From Bacteroidota bacterium (lineage in GTDB: Bacteria; Bacteroidota; Bacteroidia; AKYH767-A; OLB10): a stretch of 64,000 nt of DNA. This document shows positions 20,603 through 29,770 of the stretch, piece by piece. The stretch lies in assembly GCA_016713925.1 (NCBI GenBank), contig JADJOH010000007.1:793501-857500 (forward strand), in the 5' to 3' direction. The notes beneath the pieces were generated by a model. It was given only the letters and a program-made list of their open reading frames with translations. It did not search any database and was not told where the DNA came from. A program made the translations under genes and the position numbers. Positions within the stretch are counted from its first letter, which is position 1, and each line of letters begins with the position of its first letter.

Positions 20603-21427
20603 TTATTGGATTATTCGTGCTACTAGTACTGCTACTAAAGTTAGGCTACTGATTACTATCGGCAACACTCTGTAAAAATTATCACTCTGTGCAACTTTTC
20701 CTTTGACAGGAGAAACGTATAATATGTCGCCGGAACGCAAATTGTAAAATGAAGAGTTAAAAAGTTCTCTTTTTGTGATATCTATATTGATGTACTTTTT
20801 TTCTCCTCCTTTTTCTTCGCGTATCAAAGTGATGTTTTTTCTGTTTGCATAAATTGTAAGATCTCCTGCAAGTCCCAATGCTTCAGGAATCGTGATTCGC
20901 TCATTTGTGACACTGTAAACTCCAGGCCGGGATACCTCACCCAATAATGTAACTCTGAAATTTTCAATGTAAATTCTCACCGAGGGAAATTGCAAGTATT
21001 TTTCCAGTCTCAGGGTTAAAGTGTCCTTTGCCACTGACGTACTCATTCCGGATAACTTAATTTTACCTATGAGTGGTAGTTCTATATAGCCTTGTGTATC
21101 TACCAGATAACCAATATCTGTTCTTGTGGAGAATGAACTATTGTTCGTTTGTTCATTGCGTTCCACCGGAGCAATGGCATTGAAGAAACTACTGGCTTCC
21201 GGACTTAAACTCGAAACATAGATGGAAAGTATATCGCTGGGTTGAATTAGATTTTCATAAATAGGCGGGGTCAGATTCGATTTGTCTGTATTGAAATTCG
21301 GGTAAATTACTTTACGGTCAGCCCGGGTAGAATCAGTAGGTTGAAAATATGCTACATCACTTACTTGGCGGCAGGAACTCCCCCAAATCAAGATAAATAA
21401 AATTAATATTCTTGTTAAGATTCTCAT
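20603..21427 (-). CDS. wza: Wza-like polysaccharide export lipoprotein (SLBB domain)
   Basis: The start MRILTRILILFILIWGSSC is a lipoprotein signal peptide with lipidated Cys19. A Poly_export domain follows (LIQPSDILSIYVSSLSPEA), then an SLBB domain (FRVTLLGEVSRPGVYSVTNE) and a C-terminal hydrophobic segment of about 20 residues. The 274-residue length is that of Bacteroidota export proteins, shorter than E. coli Wza (about 380). It would form the outer-membrane exit for the polymer made by the genes downstream. It is the promoter-proximal gene of the whole leftward locus. Confidence 0.88.
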   Translation of the reverse strand: MRILTRILILFILIWGSSCRQVSDVAYFQPTDSTRADRKVIYPNFNTDKSNLTPPIYENLIQPSDILSIYVSSLSPEASSFFNAIAPVERNEQTNNSSFSTRTDIGYLVDTQGYIELPLIGKIKLSGMSTSVAKDTLTLRLEKYLQFPSVRIYIENFRVTLLGEVSRPGVYSVTNERITIPEALGLAGDLTIYANRKNITLIREEKGGEKKYINIDITKRELFNSSFYNLRSGDILYVSPVKGKVAQSDNFYRVLPIVISSLTLVAVLVARIIQ

Positions 21428-21432
21428 ATTTA

Positions 21433-21440
21433 CAAAGATA
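21433..21440 (-). promoter_or_regulatory. Candidate -7 element (TATCTTTG) before wza
   Basis: An exact TAnnTTTG match on the minus strand ends 6 bases before the wza ATG. That would place transcription start at or next to the start codon, so the message would be nearly leaderless. No good -33 TTTG is seen at the usual distance, so chance occurrence is possible. Confidence 0.3.
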
Positions 21441-21589
21441 GCTAATCTACTTATTGCTTAGGTTTAGGGGATTGGCATAATTTCTCAGTATACGGTCATT
21501 CGGGATTCTTGTTGCATAAGCCTTTAGAGGATCACCTGAACAAATCGTTTTTAAGTTTGTTTTAAAGGTGTAAATATTGATAAATCTCA

Positions 21590-21621
21590 TTTGTCTTGCA
21601 TAGCTGATTGTCATAATTTTA
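21590..21621 (+). promoter_or_regulatory. Candidate paaA promoter (Bacteroidota sigma type)
   Basis: TTTG at 21590-21593 and TAATTTTA at 21614-21621 are separated by 20 bases. This fits the Bacteroidota -33 TTTG / -7 TAnnTTTG consensus with one mismatch. The -7 box ends 23 bases before the paaA ATG, giving a short leader. No PaaX/PaaR-like operator is recognised. Confidence 0.45.
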
Positions 21622-21644
21622 CATCTTGTTAATTCATCATAAAT

Positions 21645-22592
21645 ATGGAAAATCAATTGACCGCTGAAGAGTTTACTAAACGGGAGGCAGAGTTCGATGC
21701 AAAAATTGCAAGTGGGGTTGTTGTGGAGCCAAAGGATTGGATGCCAGATCGTTATCGTAAGCAGTTGTTGCGGATGATGTCACAGCATGCTCATTCAGAA
21801 GTGGTAGGAATGCTTCCGGAAGGGAATTGGTTGACCCGTGCTCCCAGTTTAATGCGGAAAGCAGTTTTGCTTGCTAAGATTCAGGATGAAGCAGGTCATG
21901 GGCTGTATATTTATAGTGCGGCCGAAACATTGGGGACAGATCGTGCAGAAATGATTGATCAGTTGTTGTCAGGTCATGCAAAATATTCCAGCATCTTTAA
22001 TTATCCGACTTTGAATTGGGCCGATATGGGGGCAATCGGATGGCTGGTTGATGGTGCAGCAATTGTAAATCAAACGGTGTTGGCTAAATGTTCTTATGGC
22101 CCCTATGCAAGAGCGATGGTTCGCATTTGTAAAGAAGAGAATTTCCACAATAAACAAGGGTATCAGATCATGGCGTATATGATGAAAGGTACGAAGGAAC
22201 AGCAGGAAATGGCTCAGGATGCAATGAACCGTTTTTGGTGGCCGGCTTTGATGATGTTTGGTCCTCATGATACCAACTCTCCCAACTCTGGCGACTTGAT
22301 GAAATGGAAAGTGAAACTTCAAACCAATGATGATTTGCGTCAACGTTTTATTGATCGTACTGTTCCTCAGGCAGAAGCTATTGGTCTTAAAATTCCTGAT
22401 CCTAAGCTGAAATGGAATCCGCAAACCCGTCACTATGATTTCGGCGAGATCAATTGGGAGGAGTTTAATAATGTAATTAAAGGTAATGGTCCATGTAATC
22501 GCTTGCGAATAAAGCAACGACGCGATGCTCACGAAAATGGTGCATGGGTGCGAAGTGCGGCATTAGCGTATGCAGAGAAACATGGTAAATAG
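21645..22592 (+). CDS. paaA: Phenylacetyl-CoA epoxidase catalytic subunit PaaA
   Basis: The 315-residue protein is a ferritin-like carboxylate-bridged diiron oxygenase. IQDEAGHGLY gives the first E-x2-H metal ligands and CKEENFHNKQGY the second E-x2-H. Length is close to that of E. coli PaaA (about 309). With PaaBCDE it converts phenylacetyl-CoA and O2 to ring-1,2-epoxyphenylacetyl-CoA in the cytoplasm. It begins the paaABCD operon, 98 bases before paaB. No paaE reductase follows in the window, so electron supply must be encoded elsewhere. Confidence 0.95.
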   Translation: MENQLTAEEFTKREAEFDAKIASGVVVEPKDWMPDRYRKQLLRMMSQHAHSEVVGMLPEGNWLTRAPSLMRKAVLLAKIQDEAGHGLYIYSAAETLGTDRAEMIDQLLSGHAKYSSIFNYPTLNWADMGAIGWLVDGAAIVNQTVLAKCSYGPYARAMVRICKEENFHNKQGYQIMAYMMKGTKEQQEMAQDAMNRFWWPALMMFGPHDTNSPNSGDLMKWKVKLQTNDDLRQRFIDRTVPQAEAIGLKIPDPKLKWNPQTRHYDFGEINWEEFNNVIKGNGPCNRLRIKQRRDAHENGAWVRSAALAYAEKHGK

Positions 22593-22690
22593 CAAAAAAG
22601 ATTATCATGCTGTCACTTTTTATTTATCGCATTACATGGTATTCGAAATAATTAATAAAAAGTCAATAAAATAGTTTATTCAGTTCTCCA

Positions 22691-22981
22691 ATGTCAAAAT
22701 CACAAGAATGGCCCTCCTGGGAAGTGTTTACCCAGAATAAAAATGGTGAAGCACATGAACATGCCGGAAATGTGCATGCTCCTGATGCTGAAATTGCACT
22801 GATGAATGCAAGAGATGTATACGGCCGCCGTCAGGAAGCAGTGAATATTTGGGTGGTACCGTCTTCGGCAATTACCGCTTCAACACCTGAGGATGTAGGT
22901 TCGTTTTTCGATCCTGCAAATGATAAAATGTACCGATGGCCCAATTATTTTAAAACGCCTGATGGCATAAAACAAATCTGA
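22691..22981 (+). CDS. paaB: Phenylacetyl-CoA epoxidase subunit PaaB
   Basis: The 96-residue protein is of the size of known PaaB (about 95). It has the family's opening WPSWEVFTQNKNGEAHEHAG and the central DAEIALMNARDVYGRRQE. PaaB has no catalytic centre; it bridges PaaAC heterodimers in the epoxidase complex. Its stop overlaps the paaC ATG by one base (TGATG), so the two are probably translationally coupled. Confidence 0.93.
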   Translation: MSKSQEWPSWEVFTQNKNGEAHEHAGNVHAPDAEIALMNARDVYGRRQEAVNIWVVPSSAITASTPEDVGSFFDPANDKMYRWPNYFKTPDGIKQI

Positions 22982-23742
22982 TGACACAGCAGGAAGCATT
23001 GTTTAATTATACTCTTCGTCTCGGCGATAACGCCCTTGTTCTTGCTCAACGCTTATGTGAATGGTGTGGGCATGGACCGGTTCTTGAAGAGGATATTGCG
23101 ATGAGTAATATGGGACTGGATCTCATTGGTCAGTCCAGAGGATTTTATTCCTATGCCGCAACGGTAGAAGGGAAGGAGAGATCAGAAGATGATTTAGCCT
23201 TTCTTCGAAATGAGCGGGAGTTTTTTAACAGATGTATCGTCGAGCAACCCAATTATGATTTCGCGGCTACAATGATGCGTTCTTTTCTCTTTGGTTGTTT
23301 ATCCTACCTTCAGTTCAGAGCACTAACGAAGAGCACCGACAATACCATTGCCGGATTGGCTGAAAAATCACTGAAAGAAGTTACTTACCACGTGCGTCAT
23401 TCCAGCGATTGGGTGATTCGTTTGGGTGATGGTACGGAAGAAAGTCATCAAAAAGCACAATCCGCGCTGGATGAATTATGGCATTTTACCAATGAACTTT
23501 TTGAAATGGATGAAGCCGATGAAGTGTTAATCAAAACCGGAATTGCATGTGACCTTGCAGCGATGCGGAAGGAATGGGATGCAATGACCGATGAAGTTTT
23601 TCTAAAGGCTACGCTGAAGAAGCCTGCTGATTCAGGCTATCAATCAACAGGTGGGATGAAGGGAATGCATACAGAACATTTAGGACATCTCCTCTCTGAA
23701 ATGCAGTTCCTGCCACGGGCATATCCGGATGCGAAATGGTAA
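22981..23742 (+). CDS. paaC: Phenylacetyl-CoA epoxidase structural subunit PaaC
   Basis: This 253-residue ferritin-like helical protein has the PaaC landmarks LCEWCGHGPVLEEDIAMSN near residue 30 and KEVTYHVRHSSDWVIRLGDG near 140. PaaC resembles PaaA but is catalytically inactive and serves as a structural partner in the (PaaAC)2 core. It lies 18 bases upstream of paaD. Length and motifs are normal and no break is seen. Confidence 0.93.
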   Translation: MTQQEALFNYTLRLGDNALVLAQRLCEWCGHGPVLEEDIAMSNMGLDLIGQSRGFYSYAATVEGKERSEDDLAFLRNEREFFNRCIVEQPNYDFAATMMRSFLFGCLSYLQFRALTKSTDNTIAGLAEKSLKEVTYHVRHSSDWVIRLGDGTEESHQKAQSALDELWHFTNELFEMDEADEVLIKTGIACDLAAMRKEWDAMTDEVFLKATLKKPADSGYQSTGGMKGMHTEHLGHLLSEMQFLPRAYPDAKW

Positions 23743-23760
23743 GCTTAATGCTGCTGAATC

Positions 23761-24264
23761 ATGAATAACCAATTGTCGGTTGAGGAAAAGGATATTTGGT
23801 CCGCATTGAACAGTATTCCTGATCCTGAAGTGCCCGCCATTACTATCGTGGAACTGGGTGTGGTGCGAGAGGTAGCAGTAAAGGGTAAAAACGTGAAGGT
23901 CACTATGACTCCAACGTATAGCGGTTGTCCGGCAATGAAGACCATGGAAATGGCTGTGCAGGAGTTAATGACGGAAATGGGATATCAGGTAGAAATTGTA
24001 GTCGTTTATAGACCCGCCTGGACCACCGAATGGATGTCGGAGGAGACAAAGGAGAAATTGAAAGCCTATGGGATCGCTCCTCCTCCAAAATTGACTTTCG
24101 AACATTTGCATCCATTGTCAGCTCCAAAAAATGTGGATATAAAATGTCCGTTTTGTGATAGTAAAAATACTAAACTCACCAGTCAGTTTGGATCAACCGC
24201 CTGTAAAGCCCTTTATTTCTGTGAGGGTTGTCATCAACCTTTTGAGTTATTTAAGTGCCATTGA
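23761..24264 (+). CDS. paaD: PaaD, MIP18/DUF59 Fe-S assembly factor for the epoxidase system
   Basis: The N-terminal 95 residues form a DUF59 domain with SIPDPEVPAITIVELGVVRE and PTYSGCPAMKTM. The C-terminus has a zinc-ribbon-like CPFC ... CEGC pair. Length 167 is close to E. coli PaaD (about 165). PaaD-type proteins are thought to help insert metal into the epoxidase reductase PaaE. It is odd that paaE itself is missing here. A convergent gene follows 47 bases after the stop. Confidence 0.92.
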   Translation: MNNQLSVEEKDIWSALNSIPDPEVPAITIVELGVVREVAVKGKNVKVTMTPTYSGCPAMKTMEMAVQELMTEMGYQVEIVVVYRPAWTTEWMSEETKEKLKAYGIAPPPKLTFEHLHPLSAPKNVDIKCPFCDSKNTKLTSQFGSTACKALYFCEGCHQPFELFKCH

Positions 24265-24310
24265 ATTCCTGAAATGGAATGTCTTCCTATAATTGTTTAA
24301 ACATTGTCCG

Positions 24311-24904
24311 CTATTCGGAAATCAAATTACCGCTGATTTTCTTCCCGTCTTTGTAAACAACAGAAATGTGAAGCAGGCCATTGGCAGGAAAGGCATTTTC
24401 TAATAATAAAAAATTTTCTTTCGTGCTGTTTCTGTAAATTAATCTCCCTTCATAATTATAAACATAAATTTCACAGGATTCCCTTTTTTCATTGGGGAAA
24501 CGAATGGTGCAATCTCTGCAGGGATTAGGAGCTATTTGGAGTTTGCCTTTTTCATAATAATAGAACAGCACCTGCTTTTCTTCAGAAAACCACTGAAGAG
24601 AACCCACTTCAAGACGATAATAATTGATGCGGTTTTTTTCGGGCGTTTTATCAATATACAGGTACGATTCATCCCCGGAAGGACTTCCGCATACGCCCGG
24701 AAACTCATAAAGCGTTGCGTAGTTAATTCCGTCTACAGAACGCTGAACGCTCACACCGCTGCATTGTATCCCTCCCTTCACTGTAAAGAAAAGCGCAACT
24801 TCATTTTCCTGTTGTTGAACAGAAAAAAAACTGAAAATACTATCTCCCTGCCCGAAACTCTGGAGTGACAGGAAGAAGAATAAAGTGAGGAGGCAGGCTT
24901 TCAA
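24311..24904 (-). CDS. Small secreted protein with T9SS C-terminal sorting domain (TTG start)
   Basis: The 197-residue protein has a signal peptide MKACLLTLFFFLSLQSFGQ and a C-terminal domain from about residue 118 with LQIAPNPCRDC, YVYNYEGRLIYRN and a Gly/Lys-rich end. This is the plan of type A T9SS sorting domains that send proteins through the outer membrane. The start codon is TTG at 24904; no ATG gives the signal peptide. The middle (SVDGINYATLYEF) resembles fibronectin-like/beta-sandwich segments of surface proteins. Four extra Cys residues are notable for an exported protein. Function unknown. Confidence 0.65.
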   Translation of the reverse strand: MKACLLTLFFFLSLQSFGQGDSIFSFFSVQQQENEVALFFTVKGGIQCSGVSVQRSVDGINYATLYEFPGVCGSPSGDESYLYIDKTPEKNRINYYRLEVGSLQWFSEEKQVLFYYYEKGKLQIAPNPCRDCTIRFPNEKRESCEIYVYNYEGRLIYRNSTKENFLLLENAFPANGLLHISVVYKDGKKISGNLISE

Positions 24905-25044
24905 GAAATTGAAGCGTTGGTGAATGAATGTAAATATAAGAATTTAATCCCTATAAAAGGAATTCTATTATGTCATAACGGAAATGGTCCAGGCTTTATT
25001 TTTAAATAGCTCATCATAGAACGTTTGAGCCATAATTTAAGGAT

Positions 25045-25073
25045 AAAAGAAAAGGCCTTCTTTTCAGAAAGCC
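25045..25073 (-). terminator. Intrinsic terminator after icd
   Basis: On the minus strand an 8-base stem with one mismatch (GGCTTTCT / AGAAGGCC, loop GAAA) is followed by TTTTCTTTT. It begins 30 bases after the icd stop. Confidence 0.55.
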
Positions 25074-25102
25074 CTTTCTTCGTATAAAACGAATTCCGCT
25101 GA

Positions 25103-26369
25103 TTACATGTTGGCAATTATTTCACTTCCAAATTCAGAGCACTTCAACTTAGTTGCACCCTTCATCAAACGTTCGAAGTCATAAGTGACTCTCTTCTTTT
25201 TAATGCTGCGCTCTATTCCTTTAATGATTAATTTGCCGGCGCGTCCCCATCCCATATATTCCAGCATCATTACTCCGGAAAGAATAACAGATGATGGATT
25301 TACCATGTCTTTTCCCGCATATTTAGGAGCTGTTCCATGTGTGGCTTCAAATATAGCATGGCCGGTTAAATAATTAATATTGGCTCCCGGAGCAATCCCA
25401 ATTCCACCTACCTGTGCGGCAAGTGCATCTGATATATAATCGCCGTTAAGATTAAGCGTGGCAATGAGATCGTATTCTGAAGGTCGTAACAATATCTGTT
25501 GCAGGAATGCATCCGCTATAACATCCTTTACAATTAATTTCCCGTTTGCCATGGCATCACTCTGCGCTTTGTTGGCCGCTTCTTCACCGCTATCCGCCTT
25601 AATCTTATCGTATTGCACCCAGGTGAAAACACGATCGCCATATTCACGCTCTGCTAAAGCATATCCCCAGTCTTTAAATTTACCTTCAGTAAATTTCATG
25701 ATGTTCCCCTTGTGAACCAACGTGAGCGATTTATGATTGTATTGAAAAGCATGTTCCAGTGCCGCTCTCACAAGTCGCTCAGTTCCCTCTAGAGAAACCG
25801 GCTTCACACCAATAGAGGATGTTTTTGGAAAACGTATTTTCTTTACACCCATTTCATTCTCCAGAAAGTTAATCATCTTATCGGCCTCCGGTGAACCCGA
25901 CATGAATTCAATACCCGCATAAATATCTTCCGTATTCTCACGGAAGATGGTCATATTGACTAACCCCGGCTCCTTGACAGGACTAGGAACTCCCTTGAAC
26001 CAACGTACCAGGACGAATGCAGGCGTAAAGATCCAGTTGCTGTCGTAGCGCGACATTTAAAGAACGAATTCCGCCGCCTACAGGAGTAGTGAGAGGTCCT
26101 TTGATCGCAACTTTATATTCAGTGATTACATCAAGGGTTTCTTGTGGCAACCAATTGCCCGTTTTATTAAAGGCCTTTTCTCCTGCTAAAACTTCCTTCC
26201 AGATAATTTTTTTCTTTCCCTTAAATGCTCTTTCTACTGCAGCGTCGAGTACCCTGACGGAGGATGCCCAGATGTCGGCACCTGTACCATCGCCCTCAAT
26301 AAATGGGATGATGGGGTCGTTGGGAACTTTTAATTTGCCATTTTTTATGGTTATTTTGGAACCTGTCAT
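25103..26369 (-). CDS. icd: NADP-dependent isocitrate dehydrogenase (frameshifted)
   Basis: The N-terminal frame has IIPFIEGDGTGADIW and ends after LNVALRQQLDLYACIRP, then runs out of frame. The second frame continues with VRWFKGVPSPVKEPGLVNM, FRENTEDIYAGIEF and PSSVILSGVMMLEYMGWG. The break at about 26008-26011 fits one extra G in CCTGG. Joined, the length (about 422) matches bacterial homodimeric Icd. The loop GGIRSLN contains the Ser that is phosphorylated in the E. coli enzyme. It oxidises isocitrate to 2-oxoglutarate in the TCA cycle. It sits between the two halves of the phenylacetate genes but on the other strand, with its own terminator. Confidence 0.92.
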
Positions 26370-26624
26370 TGTTGCTTATTAATTTATAATGTTTTTTAAT
26401 CCTTTACTACTGCGAAAGTAAGAAGGGGATTGCTCATAAAAAAGGATGAAATCGCATATTCTCGCTTATTTTTCTACAATGCATTGTCTTGGTTAATAGA
26501 GACTTAATGACTTATTTTTGATAGCTTTAGCGATAGAATTGCCGGGCAGGAATCACTTCTTTCCTTATCCCGGAGCTTTTAGCCTCTTGCTATTCGCTAT
26601 TTTCGCGTTAAAATATTTCAAAAC

Positions 26625-27401
26625 ATGAACAGTATTCTTGCTTCAACAATTGATGGCGTTCGTATGCTTTCTCTCAACCGCCCCGACAAGTTTAATAGTT
26701 TTAATAAGGAAATGGCTGTTCAACTTCAAAATGAATTGGACCTGGTGGCGGCTGATCCTGAGATTAGAGCTGTTCTCATTACCGGTGAGGGTAAAGCATT
26801 TTCTGCCGGACAAGATCTTTCCGAGGCGATTGATCCCGATGGTCCGGGAATTCCGACGATAGTTCGCGAACATTATAACCCTATTTTGCAAAAAATAAGG
26901 GCTTTGGAGAAGCCTATAGTATGTGCAGTGAATGGCGTAGCAGCCGGGGCAGGTGCAAATATTGCGCTGGCCTGCGATATCGTAATAGCAGCCTCATCTG
27001 CTTCTTTTATTCAGGCATTTAGTAAGATCGGATTAGTTCCTGATTCAGGCGGGTCTTTTTTTCTTCCACGCTTGATTGGTTTTCAACGTGCATCTGCATT
27101 AATGATGTTGGGAGATAAAGTTTCAGCACAGGATGCTTTGCAAATGGGGATGCTGTATAAAGTGGTGGCGGATGAATTGTTGAAAGAGGAGTCCCTGAAG
27201 ATTGCAGCAACTTTGAGTAAAATGCCTACTAAAGGTATCGGCTATACGAAACTACTCCTGAACGAGTCGTTGTCGAATGATTTTTTTACGCAGTTGAATC
27301 GGGAAGAGAAATACCAGCAACTCGCAGGAGAAACCGCCGACTATAAAGAAGGAGTAGATGCATTTCTTGAAAAGAGAAAGCCCGTCTTTAAGGGAAATTA
27401 A
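26625..27401 (+). CDS. paaG: Ring-1,2-epoxyphenylacetyl-CoA isomerase (crotonase family)
   Basis: The 258-residue crotonase fold has the oxyanion-hole elements FSAGQDLSEA (about 60-69) and CAVNGVAAGAGANIALACD (about 98-116). KIGLVPDSGGSFFLPR contributes the acidic catalytic residue of PaaG. These features separate PaaG from PaaF-type hydratases, which have a Glu pair. It converts the epoxide to the seven-membered oxepin-CoA, the step after PaaABCE. The ATG lies 20 bases after a weak -7-like TATTTTCG (26598-26605). paaH follows 24 bases downstream. Confidence 0.85.
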   Translation: MNSILASTIDGVRMLSLNRPDKFNSFNKEMAVQLQNELDLVAADPEIRAVLITGEGKAFSAGQDLSEAIDPDGPGIPTIVREHYNPILQKIRALEKPIVCAVNGVAAGAGANIALACDIVIAASSASFIQAFSKIGLVPDSGGSFFLPRLIGFQRASALMMLGDKVSAQDALQMGMLYKVVADELLKEESLKIAATLSKMPTKGIGYTKLLLNESLSNDFFTQLNREEKYQQLAGETADYKEGVDAFLEKRKPVFKGN

Positions 27402-27425
27402 TATCATAATTTCGAAATAAGTTAA

Positions 27426-28595
27426 ATGTCAAATCTAAATTCAAAAGTAGCCATCGCCGGATCAGGAGCAATGGGAGCAGGAATAGCTCAAGTCGCCTCA
27501 ATGGCAGGACATACCGTATTTCTTTATGATACCAATAAGGAAGCCATTGAAAAAGCGTTGGTTGGAATCGCTTCTTCCTTGAAAAATTAGTCGCAAAAGG
27601 CAAGTTAGAGGAGATAGCTGCTCTTGAAATCAGACAACGCGTAATTCCCGCATTTTCACTTTCTGATCTGCGGGGTGCATCATTATTTATTGAGGCAATC
27701 GTTGAAAAATTAGGGGTGAAAAGTGAATTGTTTGCGGCGGTAGAGGAGGTGTTGAATGAAGATGCCATTCTGGCTTCGAATACATCCTCTTTATCCATTA
27801 CCGCCATTGCTTCCTCCTGCAAAATTCCGGAACGTGTAATTGGTCTTCATTTTTTTAATCCCGCTGTTTTAATGCCTTTGGTGGAAGTGATTCCGGCACT
27901 ACAGACGAATTCTATTACTCCCGACAACATGTTTGGACCTGATGCGTGCGTGGGGAAAAGTTCCTGTCTTAGCGAAGGATACTCCCGGCTTTATTGTAAA
28001 CCGCGTAGCCCGACCATTTTATGGGGAATCCCTGCGAATTTTGGAAGAGGGTATTGCAGATATCGCCACTATCGATTGGGCTTTGAAAACTTTCGGCAAC
28101 TTTCGAATGGGGCCTTTTGAATTGATGGACCTCATCGGCAATGATGTGAATTATGCGGTAACGGAAACTGTTTGGTCTCAAATGTATTTTGACCCTCGTT
28201 ATAAGCCATCCTTGGTGCAAAAGAAAATGACCGAAGCAAAGAGGCTTGGTCGTAAATCCGGTAGAGGATATTATGATTATAGGGAAGAGGCAATAGGCGT
28301 TGAGCCGGTGAAAGATGAAGTATTGGGCAATGTAATTTTTATGAGAGTGCTCAGTATGTTAATCAATGAAGCAATAGATGCATTGTATTTGGGTGTGGCT
28401 ACCAAGGAAGAATTGGACCTCGCCATGACTAAAGGTGTAAATTATCCGAAGGGTTTGTTAAAATGGGCGGATGAAATCGGATTAAATACTGTATTGGATC
28501 ACTTGAATCATTTGAATCAGGAGTATGGAGAAGATCGTTACCGGCCTTCTGTTCTTTTGAGAAAGATGGCGGATAAAAAGGAGAAGTTTTTCTAG
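27426..28595 (+). CDS. paaH: 3-hydroxyacyl-CoA dehydrogenase PaaH-like (two frameshifts)
   Basis: Three segments in different frames make one protein of about 390 residues. The first is the NAD-binding start SNLNSKVAIAGSGAMGAGIA, broken near 27585 in AAAAA. The second is KLVAKGKLEE through SNTSSLSITAIASSCKIPER and LHFFNPAVLMPLVEV, broken near 27915-27935. The third is LMRAWGKVPVLAKDTPGF to the end at 28595. Both 3HCDH domains are present and complete once joined. The enzyme oxidises 3-hydroxyadipyl-CoA in the phenylacetate pathway. The next gene follows after 127 bases. Confidence 0.85.
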
Positions 28596-28678
28596 AGGGA
28601 TTGCTGCAGTAATACTACTTGGGAATCCTATAGTAAATGGAGTAGCCATTGTTGTGATAGCTAGGTAATTCTTTATTC

Positions 28679-28712
28679 TTTGATTTCTATTTGCTGAATT
28701 TTTCTATCTTTA
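28679..28712 (+). promoter_or_regulatory. Candidate promoter before ogt
   Basis: TTTG at 28679-28682 and TATCTTTA at 28705-28712 are 22 bases apart. This fits the Bacteroidota consensus with one mismatch, ending 10 bases before the ogt ATG. It would let ogt and the genes after it be transcribed apart from paaGH. Confidence 0.35.
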
Positions 28713-28722
28713 ATCTGCAAAT

Positions 28723-29193
28723 ATGTACAGGACCACATTACAAACTCCGATAGGCGGGTTGAATATAGAAACCACGAACTGGTCGGTCATTGCTGTATAT
28801 TTTTCAAATCAGCCTTATGAGGAAAATACGGATCATCCCTTATTGAATGAAGCGCGTGCTCAACTGAAGGCATATTTTGAGCGTAAGACAACTTCTTTTA
28901 ATTTACCAATTGATCCTCCCGGCACCGTTTTTCAAAGATTAGTTTGGGAAGAAGTGATGAAGGTGCCTTTTGGCCAGACTATGAATTATGCAAGGCTCGC
29001 CATCCGTTGCGGAGATGAGAAGAAGACGCGTGCGGTTGCTGCGGCCAATGCCGCAAATCCAATGGCCATCATCATCCCCTGTCACCGCATTGTAGGGAAC
29101 AGTGGGCAACTGACAGGCTATGCCTGGGGCCTCGATCGCAAGGAATGGTTGCTTCACCTCGAACAACATCAAACACAGTATAGTTTATTCTGA
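28723..29193 (+). CDS. ogt: Methylated-DNA-[protein]-cysteine S-methyltransferase
   Basis: The 156-residue protein has the active-site IIPCHRIVG with acceptor Cys120. The preceding TRAVAAANAANP (102-113) contains the Arg finger and recognition helix of alkyltransferases, and VPFGQTMNYARLA (81-93) precedes it. It moves an alkyl group from O6-guanine to its own Cys and is then inactive. No Ada-type regulator domain is present, so it is Ogt-like. It lies between paaH and paaI in the same direction, an unusual neighbourhood. Confidence 0.92.
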   Translation: MYRTTLQTPIGGLNIETTNWSVIAVYFSNQPYEENTDHPLLNEARAQLKAYFERKTTSFNLPIDPPGTVFQRLVWEEVMKVPFGQTMNYARLAIRCGDEKKTRAVAAANAANPMAIIIPCHRIVGNSGQLTGYAWGLDRKEWLLHLEQHQTQYSLF

Positions 29194-29280
29194 TTTCCAT
29201 GTATAATCGAATGATGTTTAATTCTGCTCTCGTGAAAGCGATTGCTCGCTATTGTTTATTTTTGCTCGAAATTGTTAAAG

Positions 29281-29715
29281 ATGGCAGATGAAATAGATTT
29301 AGCATCCAAAGTTGTAAACCGTATGTTCGACCATGATTGGTTCAGTCAGTGGTTGGGTATCGAAAGAGTATTAGTTGCACCGGGAAAATGTGTGCTCAAG
29401 ATGACCATCAGGAAAGAAATGCTCAATGGTTTTTCAATCGCTCATGGTGGAATTACTTTTTCATTGGCCGATAGTGCATTGGCATTTGCTGCTAATTCTC
29501 ATGGACAACGAAGTGTTTCTGTTGAAACTTCCATCTCTCACACGGAACCTTTGATGGAAAATGATGAGATTATTGCAACAGCCATTGAAATGAACAGATC
29601 AAATAAAATTGGTATCTATCAGGTGACTGTATCGAATCAACATGGCCGTACTGTTGCTTTGTTTAAAGGAACAGTGTACAGAACTTCAAAAGATTGGTTT
29701 CCTTCAGGGGAATAA
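29281..29715 (+). CDS. paaI: PaaI-type hotdog-fold acyl-CoA thioesterase
   Basis: The start MADEIDLASKVV at 29281 is preferred over an in-frame start 39 bases upstream, because PaaI proteins are about 140 residues and align from here. The hotdog core NGFSIAHGGITFSLADSALAFAAN includes the conserved HGG and the Asp of the active site. PaaI hydrolyses dead-end hydroxyphenylacetyl-CoA and related thioesters, rescuing CoA when ring opening fails. It lies 55 bases before paaJ. Confidence 0.87.
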   Translation: MADEIDLASKVVNRMFDHDWFSQWLGIERVLVAPGKCVLKMTIRKEMLNGFSIAHGGITFSLADSALAFAANSHGQRSVSVETSISHTEPLMENDEIIATAIEMNRSNKIGIYQVTVSNQHGRTVALFKGTVYRTSKDWFPSGE

Positions 29716-29770
29716 AAGAGATCATTATAAAGTCAGACTATTTCAATTAATCAGATAACATCGAATAAAA

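Noticed and set aside
21447..21656. 69-codon minus-strand open frame between wza and paaA
   Set aside because: It covers the divergent promoter region and overlaps the paaA start; composition is that of non-coding DNA.
21969..22532. 187-codon minus-strand open frame
   Set aside because: It lies antisense inside paaA, which has full family motifs; no independent start context or family resemblance.
25103..28595. icd and paaH as true pseudogenes
   Set aside because: Both are disrupted only by one- or two-base shifts with all catalytic motifs kept, and icd is central to metabolism; sequencing error is more likely.
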